Assembly: GCA_027625915.1 (NCBI GenBank)
Contig: JANTQA010000023.1
Coordinates: 23,064,001 to 23,128,000, forward strand
DNA: 64,000 nt
Source: Anaeramoeba flamelloides
Taxonomy: Eukaryota > Metamonada > Anaeramoebidae
Reading direction: 5' to 3'
Made by a program: the position numbers and the translations under genes. The notes beneath the pieces are model-generated. The model was not told the origin of the DNA and made no database searches. It saw only the letters and a list, made by a program, of their open reading frames with translations. This document shows positions 1 to 9,444 of the stretch, in pieces. Position 1 is the first letter of the stretch; every line of letters starts with the position of its first letter.

Positions 1-113
1 TTTTTTTTTTTGAAATTTATTTTACTAGAATCTGAATTTTGTATCTTAATTTGGGATTTTTATTGTGCCTTAAACTTAGTTGAAAGTTTGTACCTTAAAA
101 GTGGAACTGACTT
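1..113. mobile_element. Family A MITE, right half, cut by the window edge
   Basis: This is the right half of the near-palindromic family A element seen whole at 5267-5465 and elsewhere. It ends in a decayed form of the shared terminus (AAAGTGGAACTGACTTTA, where other copies have ACTGACTGTA), with the flanking TA at about 114-115. The left half lies outside the window. Confidence 0.75.
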
Positions 114-115
114 TA

Positions 116-1260
116 ATCGAAATATAAATTTTAATACCAACCCAAAAACAATATTTATTTTTATTTAAGTACCTAATAATCTATTAACCTTATACTCCTC
201 AATTCGAATTTCGGCAAAAACAAATAAATAAATTGTCAAAAATATCTTTTTTAACCACTATTTAAAAGTATATAAAGTTGATTATGGTCAATTAAGGATT
301 AAAATAACATGACAATACAACAAATACAAGATAATATTTATTTTCTCATTTTATGGATTTTCAGCCTTAACGGAATAGCGAAATCAAAGATATAGCCATA
401 GACAAAGTATTTTGTAATTAGTTGTTAATGATAGTAGTGTTATATGTTTTTAAAATAGCTCTAAATAATCTATTATAAAAATTATTGAAGAATAAATTTT
501 TTTGATTTTAACTAAGGATCAGACTTCATAATTTTCTTTTTCAGAATTATTTTTTATTTCTTGATGAAATAGAAAGAATGTAACTAAAATAATAGTATTT
601 CCGGATTGATTAATTCATATTTAGAACTTCCTAAAGAAGGTTAATTAGGTTTTTATAAATTCGAATATTATAATTTTGGTTTCTATTTATTGAATTTAAA
701 AAGGAATTAAAGAAAAAAATTACTGTAAATTAAAATTTTTAATAGTGTAATTTTCAAATTTGAAAAAATAAGAATAATCTCAAAGTTTCAAAAATAAAAG
801 AGATCCAAATTAATAAAACTCAAGATTATAAGGATCAAATAATGTTGTTTAAATCTGTTTTTTTTTTGTGACCATTAAGTTTATCGTTCGATTAAAATTT
901 TTGAGAACTAAAATAAAAAGTTTTCTATCTTAATGGGACAATTACAGTAGTGATCTTTGGTAAAAAAATCAAATATTTTCCTGTTGAGAATATTGATAAT
1001 ATATTTTTTCGAGTCATGTGAGCCATGTAGAAATAATCTCTTTTACACCCAATTACAACATACTTTAATTTTTACAGTAATCTTTTAGTTACATTAATCC
1101 CTTAAAAAAAATTATCAAGATTAACAATTAAATTTTCATAAAAAGAATTAAACACAAAAGCACAGTTAACTAACCTACACCATTTTATATAAAAAAAAAA
1201 AATAATTTCAAATATCCTTTCATTTTTTGTTTTTGTGGATTTTACTTCAATAAGATAACT
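116..1260. other. Intergenic stretch upstream of the 14-3-3 gene
   Basis: AT-rich sequence without a supported gene. It contains short homopolymer runs and no long open frame. The last 100 bases before the 14-3-3 start codon must hold its promoter and leader, but I see no element I can name. Confidence 0.5.
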
Positions 1261-2219
1261 ATGGATCTGCAAGTAAGAAAATCAATAGTACGCTGTGCAA
1301 AAATCTGTGAAGAAGCAGAAAGATATGAAGGTTTTTAATTTCTCATCCCCACTTGAATTTCTTCTTGTCTCATATGATAGCCTCAATAAAAGGACCTTAC
1401 TGTTTATTTTTTACCAAAAATACTAAACAAACCCAAAAAATAAAAACAAAAACAAAAAAGAAATGGCTGAGGTTATGAAACAATTAGTCACTACCGATGT
1501 GGAGTTAACAACTGAAGAAAGAAAGCTTTTAAATGTTTCGTTTTTAAATGTACTAAGAATAAAAATGAGTTCTTGGAGAAGCATAAACTCAAGCCTCCAA
1601 AAAGAGAAAAATAAGAATTTGGATTATGTGAAAACTCTCGAACAAAAAATAATGGTGGAAATCCAACAAATTTGTGATCAGACCACCAAAATCCTTGATG
1701 AACACTTATTGCTCAAGTCAACCAATTTTAAAAATAAAGCTTTTTATTTCAAAATGTATAACCCTTCATTTTTCAACAAGAAACTTTTTTTTCTCTTGAT
1801 TTAACTTGGCTTTTTTTTTTGTTTATTTTTTGCTTCATTTTCGTTTTGTATCCAAACTAATTCAAAACATTGACAGGAAAGGTGACTGCTATCGGCACCT
1901 AGCCGAATTCCAAAGTGGTGAGAAAAAGGAAACTGCGATAGAGGAATGCTTTAGTGCTTATCAAGCTGGGCTTAAAATTGCCTACGAGCACCTTCCACCA
2001 ACAAACCCAACAAGGATTGGTATCGCTTTGAACCTTTCGGTTTTCTTTTGTGACATTTTACATTCTGCCGACAAAGCTTGTCGTCTTGGAAAACAAGCGT
2101 TTGACGACGCTCTTCTTGAAATTGACCAACTTACAGAGAACGATTATCAAGACACAACACTAGTTCTGGGTCTCTTAAAAGACAACCTTTCTCTCTGGAA
2201 TTCTGAATTCCAGGATTAA
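1261..2219 (+). CDS. 14-3-3 family protein, three exons
   Basis: Exons 1261-1330, 1461-1755 and 1877-2219, with GT-AG introns of 130 and 121 bases, give a 235-residue protein; the family is usually about 245. The joins restore family blocks: AERYE/EMAEVMKQL at junction 1 and FYFKM/KGDCYRHLAE at junction 2. Also visible are LTTEERKLLNVSF, MSSWRSINS, IALNLSVFF and LLKDNLSLW, the last being the C-terminal helix core. 14-3-3 proteins are helical dimers that bind phosphoserine/threonine peptides in the cytosol. The groove Lys (human zeta K120), Arg (R127) and Asn (N173) equivalents are kept. K49 is Leu52, R56 is Met59 and Y128 is His129, so the phosphate pocket is unusual. The family is certain; normal phosphopeptide binding is not. 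Confidence 0.95.
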
Positions 2220-2274
2220 GAATATTAGTGCTGATTTGATTAATTGGAAAAGTGCACAAGAATATCTTTCAATC

Positions 2275-2475
2275 CTTTTTAAGGGACTTATCTCTTATAA
2301 ATTTTTTTACCTAAATTTAATAGAGATTCAGAAAATTTTTAGACAATTTCTAAGATTTGAAAGGACCCTTGGTTTATTTTCATAAATTAAGCTTATTTCT
2401 AGATAAGAAATCCTTATTTAGAAATTGGTCAAAAAAAAAAAAAAATAATAAAGACTAGTGCCTTAAACAAGTTTA
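2275..2475. repeat. Dispersed repeat, second copy at 49705-49895
   Basis: It shares with 49705-49895 the blocks AAATTTAATAGAGATT, a run ending in TTTCTAGATAAG, and GAAATTGGTCAAAAAAA followed by an ATAATA-AGACTAG tail. Both copies read in the same direction. The unit lies just after the 14-3-3 stop codon, so the 3' UTR of that gene may run into it. I see no coding capacity and cannot name the family. Confidence 0.6.
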
Positions 2476-2479
2476 ATAA

Positions 2480-3336
2480 AAAAAGGATTTTAAGGAATTA
2501 TTCTTTCACAAAAACACAGTAAAATATTCAAATATGATATTGGTGATATTCATAACTTACAAATTTTGTTTATATATAAAGTCTCAAAAAATTTTGAGAG
2601 ATTAAGAAACACAGAAATGAAATTTTTTGGTTCATTTTTTATGAAAAAGAAATTTATTAAATCGATTTTATTTCTTACAATATAAAAATTTTTTACCTTT
2701 TTTATCACCCCTTTTCAATCATTATAACACAATAAATAGTATTTATTCAAATAAATGTTAATAAAAAAAATTTTCTTTTCTTTTTCGAGTATAATTCTTT
2801 TGGTTAAACAATGCTTTTATTTTTCTGTTCCTCAGTTTTAAGAAGTAAAAACTTGACATTTATCCTTTGTAACTCTTCTTCTCATTATTTACAAAATTTT
2901 CAGCCAGGTGAAAAAGTCGAATAAAAAATAAAATTTTTTTGTTTGAACTATTAAAAAATATTGTTTTATTTTGCTGGCTTTTTTGGAAAAAAAAAAACAA
3001 GAAAAAAAGTACAATACAGTTTTTCGTGGAAATCAGTAATGAAAAGTAAAAATAAAATCAATTAAAGAATGTAATAAATTGATTTCAAAGAATAATTCAT
3101 TATATTATTTTCAATCAAATCCACATATAAAATTGAGGTAGATTTGTATTTTTTTTTTTTTTTTATTGAAATCCAGAAAAACTTTGGACCAAAAATAAAA
3201 AAAATATTACCATATTGAAATTGATAAGAAGTTGAATTTATTGGTTCCAAAAATATTATAAAATTGAAATAATTGGATTTTATAAAGGATATTGTCTTTT
3301 TTCTTTTAATCTTTAAAGTTATCAGCCACTTCTAAT

Positions 3337-3341
<5 letters not shown>
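2480..3341. other. Intergenic stretch, nothing recognised
   Basis: AT-rich sequence with poly-A and poly-T tracts. A 62-codon open frame on the minus strand at 3062-3250 is low-complexity and has no family features. Confidence 0.4.

Positions 3342-3373
<32 letters not shown>
3342..3373. repeat. (TA)n microsatellite, first segment
   Basis: An uninterrupted alternating TA tract. It continues at 3904-3933 and again as a short TATATATA at about 4638. The three segments are separated by two TA-flanked elements, so they look like one array split by insertions. Confidence 0.85.
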
Positions 3374-3378
<5 letters not shown>

Positions 3379-3897
3379 AAATTCAAAATTTTCCACACAG
3401 CTAAAACCTTCCAAAGAATCACAACAATACAATTTCATTGAAATTGGATAATTTTAATTTTTGTAAAATATGAAAATCATTTTTTCATCTTTTAGTTTTT
3501 GTTTTCATTTCATTGTTTGAATTACGTAATTTGTTTCGTTGGATCAAAATTTTTTTCAACCATCGATATTAGGTTAAAGTCAAGTTGTACCAAATAGAAG
3601 AACTCAAATAAAATTAGTTGGTAGTATCTAACCTTTGATCGATCAATATTTCCTAATAGAATTTCAACAAATTTACCAATGTATTTTTTTGTTTTGCTCT
3701 CTCCAAAATTTTTAACACACTCTTGATTTATTTGTATTGATAATTATTTATTTTTTGTTTTGTGACTATTGTAATTTATAAAAAAGTGTTAACATTTCAA
3801 TTAGTGGATGGTTCTAATTTGGTAAATCTTCTTGAATTGATTAAATAAGTTTTTTTTTTTCACAAATCGAATTTTGGTGGGTTAAAAATTTTGAATT

Positions 3898-3903
<6 letters not shown>
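3374..3903. mobile_element. Family B TIR element, 530 bp, inserted in (TA)n
   Basis: A non-autonomous DNA element whose ends match as inverted repeats: left AACTAAAATTCAAAATTTTC, right the complement of AACCCCAATTCAAAATTTTT. It is flanked by TA on both sides. Full or nearly full relatives lie at 14227-14762, 15023-15567 and 39861-40396, with an inverted decayed copy at 52892-53280. Shared internal landmarks are an ATTTTTGTAAAATATGAAAA-like block, TCAAATAAAATTAGTT and the right-hand TTGGTGGGTTAAAAATTTTG. TA target duplication and such ends are typical of the Tc1/mariner superfamily. No transposase is encoded. Confidence 0.8.

Positions 3904-3933
<30 letters not shown>
3904..3933. repeat. (TA)n microsatellite, second segment
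   Basis: The alternating TA tract resumes directly after the family B element and ends directly before the family D element. Confidence 0.85.
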
Positions 3934-3937
<4 letters not shown>

Positions 3938-4637
3938 CTATTTAAGTCAAAGGTGCCCAACGTTTTTTTCAAATATCAATTATTTTATATAATTGACCTT
4001 TGAAGAACAAATAAGAAATAAAGAGAATAATACACCTTCAAAGAAATGTTGATACATGTCTGAAAGAAAACTAATTAATCAATAGATTTTCTTAAAAATA
4101 GAAAAACTCAAATTCTTAATACCCTATTGAGAAAAACAACGATATTCGTTTTGAACTTCTCCTGGTATTTGAATAATAAATATGAAACATTTTTCACTTC
4201 ATTTTCCATAATTTTCTTTTAGAAATTAAGTCCCCAAACGAAGTTTGTTGGTATTTGTGGTCTCTATTTTAAAAAGGAAATGAAAATGAAGTGAAAATTT
4301 TTCACATTTATTAAACAAATATCAAGATCAAAGATCGAATTGAATTGCAATAGAAATCAATATGATTTCTCAACAATATTTACATGGTTTCAATGGCATT
4401 AGAATAACACATTTTTACCAAGTAACTATTGATCTTTGCAATAAAAAATTTTTTGCAAAAGAATGAAGTTTTAAAAAAAAAATCGAAAAAAAACAATAAA
4501 AATGTGTAGAAATGTGAAAAAAAAATTTCAATTTTGAAAATTTCCAAAATAAAATTTTTCTTCTAATATCTATGCAAACACCTTTAAAAACATGTATTAT
4601 ACCATTACAGCTGGGCCCCTTTGACTGAAAAATAGTT
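3934..4637. mobile_element. Family D TIR element, about 704 bp, with a nested MITE
   Basis: The left end AACTCTATTTAAGTCAAAGG and the complement of the right end, AACTATTTTTCAGTCAAAGG, are inverted repeats, followed by GTGCCCA and GGCCCAG. TA flanks both ends. A family C MITE is nested at about 4162-4326. One further end of this family lies at about 36629-36660 inside the adaptin intron. I see no transposase. An 86-codon minus-strand frame overlapping the right end (4605-4865) is an AT-rich by-product. Confidence 0.7.
4162..4326. mobile_element. Family C MITE, nested copy
   Basis: It begins CTGGTATTTGAATAATAAAT and ends with the decayed complement (ACATTTATTAAACAAATATC). The inner arms ATTTTTCACTTCATTTTCC and AATGAAGTGAAAATTTTT pair. 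Better copies are at 42580-42754 and 55800-55974. It lies inside the family D element at 3934-4637, so it inserted later. Confidence 0.7.
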
Positions 4638-4639
4638 TA

Positions 4640-5103
4640 TATATACTTCATCATCCTCAAATGTTTGTAGATACAAATTTTTAATAATGGAAATACCCAT
4701 TTGAGAAATTGAAAAAGAATTAATAATAATTGAAAGAATTATTCTATAATTTAGAGAGAACAGAAATATTGATAAAATATATAAAATAAACCCAATTATC
4801 TTAAATAAACTTTTGAGGAATTTCGCTTGAAAAAGATAATTATACACACAAAAAAAATCTAACAATGTTAAAAATAATTTTTTTATGAAAGGTTGATTTT
4901 TTGCAAAAAAAAAAATGGTTAAAAATTTTTTAATTTTTGAAATATCTTAATAAATATTTTCTAATTAATTATTTAATTAATTATTATTATTTAATTTGCT
5001 TTTAAAAAGATTTTAACTCTCGAGATATTTGGATAAATAAAAAAAAAACACATTTTAGTTTTGAAAAATCAATTTACATCACAGAAATAATTTATAAAAA
5101 TAA
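4640..5103. other. Intergenic stretch, nothing recognised
   Basis: Poly-A and poly-T rich sequence with no supported gene or repeat. Confidence 0.4.
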
Positions 5104-5256
5104 AGAAAAAAAAATGAACAACTTGAATTTCGGTCTATTCAAGAAGATATAAGTTCAATGAATAAATCAGAAATTTTGGGTTTTGGGATATATCCAAAAA
5201 TTCGAAATTGGCATAAAAATATCATAGAAAATATCCCTTGGGAAGAGAACACTTAA
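5104..5256 (+). pseudogene. Coding-like open segment, no start codon
   Basis: An open frame of 50 codons follows a stop and ends at TAA 5254-5256. Its translation has a normal soluble composition, for example EQLEFRSIQEDISSMNK and ILGFGIYPKIRNWHKN, unlike the low-complexity frames around it. There is no ATG at its head; the first in-frame ATG is mid-way. It could be a last exon whose upstream part I cannot find, or a gene remnant. It stops ten bases before a family A MITE. I do not recognise the family. Confidence 0.3.
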
Positions 5257-5266
5257 AATTATTATA

Positions 5267-5465
5267 CAGTCAGTTTCACTTTTAATGCACAAACTTTCAA
5301 CGAAATTTAAGGTACAAAAAAATCCCAAATTAAGGCACAAAATTTTGGAATTTTAATTTTTTACAATTTATTTTTACTAGGATTTGAATTTTGTACTTTA
5401 ATTTGAGATTTTTATTGTGCCTTAAATTTCGTTGAAAGTTTGTGTCTTAAAAGTGAAACGAACTG
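5267..5465. mobile_element. Family A MITE, 199 bp, TA-flanked
   Basis: It starts CAGTCAGTTTCACTTTTAA after TA (5265-5266) and ends with the complement before TA (5466-5467). The two halves pair along nearly the whole length, with only the middle AATTTTTTACAATTT-like segment unpaired. The CAGT terminus with TA duplication is typical of Tc1/mariner-derived MITEs. Confidence 0.88.
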
Positions 5466-5469
5466 TAGT

Positions 5470-6000
5470 AAATCTAAAATTATTCAGAGAAAAATCTAAT
5501 ATTAAATAATCATAGGTGTAGATTTCAAGAACACTTTCAAATTATTAGGTATAACAATTTAAATAAACATTAATATTTTAAAATTTCGTATGTTGCCTAT
5601 GTTTTTTTTTATTTAAGAAATGAAAACATTTTTGAGTTAATTGGTTTTTTTTGTTTTTTTGAAAATGAAAAAATGAAATCTTTATTGTAAAAATTGTCTT
5701 TACTCGTCATAATAAATGAAAATGAAGATTGGGAAAAAACGACTTTTAAGTAAATTTTTATTGAAAACATTATTTAGAATCCTTACACATCGTTCGTAAT
5801 TGTCTAGTATTTATTTTTGTTTTGTTGGTTAAGTGAAAAGGGTACTAATATATGTTTTTATATATCAGAACAAAGAATAATGTAAAAAGATTGGAATTAT
5901 TATTGGTAATATTCTGGTTTCATTAAATGTTGATAAAAGTTCGACAAAGTATTTGAGTATTGAACAAAATTCATAAAATCTACTTTTTCACAAAAAGAAA
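5470..6000. other. Intergenic stretch, nothing recognised
   Basis: AT-rich sequence between a MITE and an older dispersed repeat. No supported gene. Confidence 0.4.
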
Positions 6001-6183
6001 GATCATTTTTTAAAACAAAAAATTTTTTTATTAAAATAACAAAAAAATTGACTTATTTTTGAAATTTTATATTCGTTAGATCATTGTGAATTCAATTTTC
6101 CTCAAAAATATTTCCGATAATACACTCCCCAAATTTATCTTTAAACTAATAATTGTGCTTTTAGGAAAATCGAATACATATAA

Positions 6184-6378
6184 ATGTTACACAAAAATAA
6201 ACCAAATGTTTTGAGTATTTGGTATTATAGATTCTGTTCAAAATACCAAAATAGAGTAAAAACCATCACTGGAAGAGTTCATGAGAACTTCAATCCAAGA
6301 AGAAAAAATAAAACCAAAGTAACCAAGACCCAAAAACAAAGAGAAAATTCGAATTCCTTCATGTTGGGATTATTATGA
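6184..6378 (+). other. Short Lys/Arg-rich open frame of 64 codons, doubtful
   Basis: ATG to stop, with a basic product (PRRKNKTKVTKTQKQREN). It lies just upstream of the segment shared with 46930-47240, at the same relative place as the 110-codon frame at 46622-46954, but the two proteins do not align convincingly. It may be a decayed reading frame of that repeat or chance. Confidence 0.2.
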
Positions 6379-6675
6379 ATTTGTAGACAATTGTGGAATT
6401 CAGTAACCTAATTGTCAAAACTCATCGACAATGTGATCTTTAGAAGTTAGAGTTGTTAGTTGAAAGTTTTTGAAATTATCGTCACTTTTTCGGCTTGAAA
6501 AACATATTATTTTTCTTTTTCTTTTGCACATTTCGTAAAAAGGGGGTTTTCAAGTTTAATTATCCAAAAATTTCTTCTGAATGATTCATTACAAAAGACA
6601 CATCATTTAATGTTTTGATCCAAATTGGTCAATATTTCTTAATTCATTCCAAAACAATTTAACTATTGTGAAAAA

Positions 6676-7566
6676 ACAGTTAAACACGGTTTTTAATTGG
6701 GAGCATTATTGAAAATGAAAAGTATGATCAATAAAAAAAGAATAAATAAATAAATAAAGACAAAATGAAGTATTCAAAACAATAACAATTTTCTTAATAC
6801 TATCTTTTGAAGGGATTTTTCTTTGATTGATTAATTATAAAAAATTTGTTCAAAAAATTGACTATTTTTGTGATCTCCAAAACCTCACCAAATAATTTCA
6901 ATAAATCAAGTAAACTAAATTTCATAATAAATGGCCCACCTTACATTTGAATAATGAATTGCTTTTATATCGTTTTGAAGTTTTTCCTCTCACAATGAAA
7001 AGTTTGCAAATAAATCATTTTTTCTCTTTTTTATTTTTTCAACAGCGTTTTGTTAAAATGGAAAATGAAAAATTTGAAAAAAGTAACAGATGAATTAATG
7101 CAAAATTTGGTTTCACATATGAAAAAGAGATTAGATTTAGTTATTCAAATGGAAGGAGAATCGATAAATGGGTTTTTTTACTTATTAAAATTGTCTATTT
7201 TTCATGTAATGCTCGATTCAAAATAAATGCCCCAATTTTTTTTAACAGTTTTTTTTATTTCTTTTTCAATTATTTTTAGACAAAAAATAAATATCTCTTG
7301 AGTATAGTATTGAATACTAAAATCGAAATTTTTATATTATAATAGATAACTTCAATTATTAAAAATATTTTTATTTAAAATTTGATTTTTAATGGGCCCA
7401 TGATTATGAAAGATAGTTTAGATTTAAATTGTATTTCTTTGGATTCATTGAAAATAATATAATGGATCATTATTTGAAGTTAATTGGTTTCTTCTTTTTA
7501 TTGATTTTACTTTTCATTTTCAGGTTCTATTAATGTTCCCAATTAAAAACCATGTTTCACTTTTTT
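6676..7566. mobile_element. TIR insertion element (family E), about 0.9 kb
   Basis: The left end (GTGAAAAAACAGTTAAACAC then GGTTTTTAATTGGGA) and the complement of the right end (AAAAAAAGTGAAACATGGTT then TTTAATTGGGA) form imperfect inverted repeats of about 55 bases. The uninterrupted relative near 47.2 kb shows this is an insertion. Parts of the same element recur at 59176-59425 (same strand) and 60600-61125 (opposite strand). It encodes no recognisable transposase; its interior carries the exon-like segment at 7046-7171. Confidence 0.65.
7046..7171 (+). pseudogene. Exon-like segment carried by the TIR insertion
   Basis: It is bounded by a pyrimidine tract plus CAG (7043-7045) and a GT (7172-7173). 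One frame reads DELMQNLVSHMKKRLDLVIQ then MEGES, a normal amphipathic composition. The copy on the minus strand at 60857-60986 reads ELMENLVSNMKKRLDLVIQ then MEGES. Differences between the copies all change the amino acid, so purifying selection is not shown. It could be a captured host exon riding in a DNA element, or a fossil exon of the element's own gene. Confidence 0.35.
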
Positions 7567-7654
7567 TCCTGTTTCCCTTTTTTTCCAAAATGGTAAATAA
7601 GATTGAGTCAAAGGGTTTTAGGACAACTTGTTAAATTTAAAAGATAGCCCTTAA

Positions 7655-8202
7655 ATCCTTTTGAAAAATAATAAAACTCAAAAACAGGAATTATTGAGTA
7701 TTCTATGTTGGTACCTTAAACTAAGTCTTAAGTTCAAAATTCATTGTATCTGGCTCCCTTTTTGAAAACATTTTTCTTTGAAAACTCTCATAAAACCAAT
7801 ACCAAGTAATATTTGCTCTTCACAAAAAGTATAAAATTGAAAAATATGACAAAAGCTGGTAAAAAAAATAAATGATTTATTAAAAAAAAGAATTTTTCCT
7901 TTATTGCCCGAAAAGTTACCAAGTATTTTGGTCTTGTGGTTTCTGAGTTTTTTCATAATTAGGTTATGTGTCCGTTTAATTAACCAACAGGTTGAAAAAT
8001 AGTTATTTTCTTCTTAAAATTTCACAAACAAAAAGTTTTTTTTTTATTGGAGAAAAAAGAAAAAAGAAAAAAGTAAAATGCGAACAACATTTCAAATCCT
8101 GAAATTTCGAAGGAAGAGAATAAATAAAAAAAAAAAATAAAAAGAGAAAAAAAACAAGATTTTTTTTTGAAAAGCAAATTGTCGTAGAAAATTTGCTTGG
8201 GC
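7655..8202. other. Intergenic stretch, nothing recognised
   Basis: AT-rich sequence. Minus-strand frames at 7741-7956 and 8003-8225 are Phe-rich by-products of A/T runs. Confidence 0.4.
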
Positions 8203-8580
8203 TTAATTGTTCCAAACCTCGTCAATAGGAATTTCCTTTCTTTCGAGAATCCCTTGTCTTGTAAACAGAATTTCCATTTCTAATTCGATAAATTCCTTAA
8301 CTTTCATCTCATAAAGTTTAAAATCATTTTTCAGTAAATTAATGGCATCTTCACGGCTGAACCATTTGTTCATATTGTCAATCGACTTACCTGCAGATTG
8401 CCAAACTTTGTTATCCTTTCGATGAATCTCGTCATGATCCATTGGAATGTCTTTGGCTAATGCATTTGGACAAATCTCGTTAATTACAGGATCGTATTGC
8501 CCATTCTTGTCGTACCACATTCCATTTAAGCCATGAATTTTTTCAATTCGATAAATTAGCTTGTTGCTTGTTTGTGTCAT
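8203..8580 (-). CDS. 125-residue protein of bacterial/phage type, candidate transferred gene
   Basis: An intact, intronless ORF with an ATG start. The layout matches small uncharacterised proteins I associate with bacteria and their phages: an N-terminal LIYRIEK, then GLNGMWYDKNGQYD, a middle IPMDHDE, KVWQSAGKSIDNMNKWFS, LLKNDFKLYEMKVKEF and a C-terminal EMEILFTRQGILERKEIP. In those proteins a YRIE start, a WF segment and a LYE-V strand followed by a (V/L)F(T/D)(R/K) strand recur. The function of that group is unknown to me. No intron, poly-Asn tract or host-type domain is present. It lies alone among mobile elements on its strand. Family assignment is from memory of sequence style and not from a search; bacterial contamination of the assembly is unlikely because eukaryotic repeats flank it on both sides. 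Confidence 0.7.
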   Translation of the reverse strand: MTQTSNKLIYRIEKIHGLNGMWYDKNGQYDPVINEICPNALAKDIPMDHDEIHRKDNKVWQSAGKSIDNMNKWFSREDAINLLKNDFKLYEMKVKEFIELEMEILFTRQGILERKEIPIDEVWNN

Positions 8581-8589
8581 GAAATTGAA

Positions 8590-8924
8590 ATTTTGTTAGT
8601 GGATAGAATACAAAATGAAAAAGAGAAAAATATGAAATTTATATCCAAACTCAAATCACCAAACTTATTCAAAGTCAGTTTTACAAATTCAAAACCAAAA
8701 AAAACCCATGAAATCCCTCTTCTTGATTCTCAAAAATAATCTATAAAAACAAAAATTAAATTTTTAGAAAGGTCACAAAAATAAAATTTGTTAACTTGTG
8801 TTGATTTTTCATTTTCCACTCATAAGTATACTTTTATTTTTAAATTCTTGGTTCACCAATATTTAGACTATATATATAGAGTCGTGAAAAAAATACCGTA
8901 CTTGTAAAAAATTCCCTACAAGAT
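8590..8924. other. Upstream flank of the 8203-8580 gene
   Basis: About 330 bases of AT-rich sequence that must contain this gene's promoter. No motif I can name. Confidence 0.4.
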
Positions 8925-9400
8925 TTTTTAATTATGGATATTATTAAAATTGCTGTGTCATTGCTAATATTTAAAATCAAATCCTTTTTAGAACTAAACC
9001 AAATTTTTTATGAGCCAAGTAATTAACCAACCTAAAGAACATTAAAGTAAGTTTTCTAAAGAATACTCAAGTATTTGTTTAATTAACCATAAGTCCATCA
9101 ACTTTTTTTGAAAAACAATCAGTTTTTCTAGGGGTTTACTATGGATTTGTAAAATGATATATTTTATTCTTAGTTTGTTGATTGTTTGTATATTTTTTTG
9201 AACAAGTGTAATTTTATTAATCATCATTTTAAGAAGTGGGTGAGTTATAATTTTAAAATTTTGATCCTCAAAAAAGGATTAGATTGTAAAACATGCAATT
9301 ATACAACAATTTTACTAATATTCACAATTAAAAATATTGTCTGGGATTTTGTTCATTTCCAGGATTTTTTTCACTACTTTATGATTTGTTTCCAGTACAA
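8925..9400. repeat. Dispersed repeat, empty-site partner of 53340-54010
   Basis: It aligns with 53340-54010 through ATTTAAAATCAAATCCTTTT, GAATACTCAAGTATTTGTTT, GGTTTACTAT and the right-hand AATTAATCAT-type blocks. The other copy carries a family A MITE at the point equivalent to about 9160. A plus-strand frame at 9186-9443 inside it shows no family features. Confidence 0.6.
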
Positions 9401-9444
9401 ACTTACTGTAGAGATTTTGATGAGGAAAATATCAAATTCTTAAA

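Larger units (their letters stand above)
6380..7650. repeat. Older dispersed repeat, interrupted by an insertion
   Basis: The outer parts 6380-6660 and about 7592-7650 match a continuous segment at 46930-47240. Shared blocks on the left are ATGTGATCTTTAGAAGTTAG (there TTGTGATCTTCGAAAGTTAG) and GATCCAAATTGG..AATATTTC; on the right AAATAAGATTGAGTCAAA (there AAATGAGATTGGGTCAAA). In the 46.9-47.2 kb copy these blocks are only about 30 bases apart; here more than 900 bases separate them. Confidence 0.65.

Noticed and set aside
1806-1876. Phe-rich N-terminus in front of the third 14-3-3 exon
   Set aside because: It begins at TTG and is intron sequence; the exon starts after the CAG at 1874-1876.
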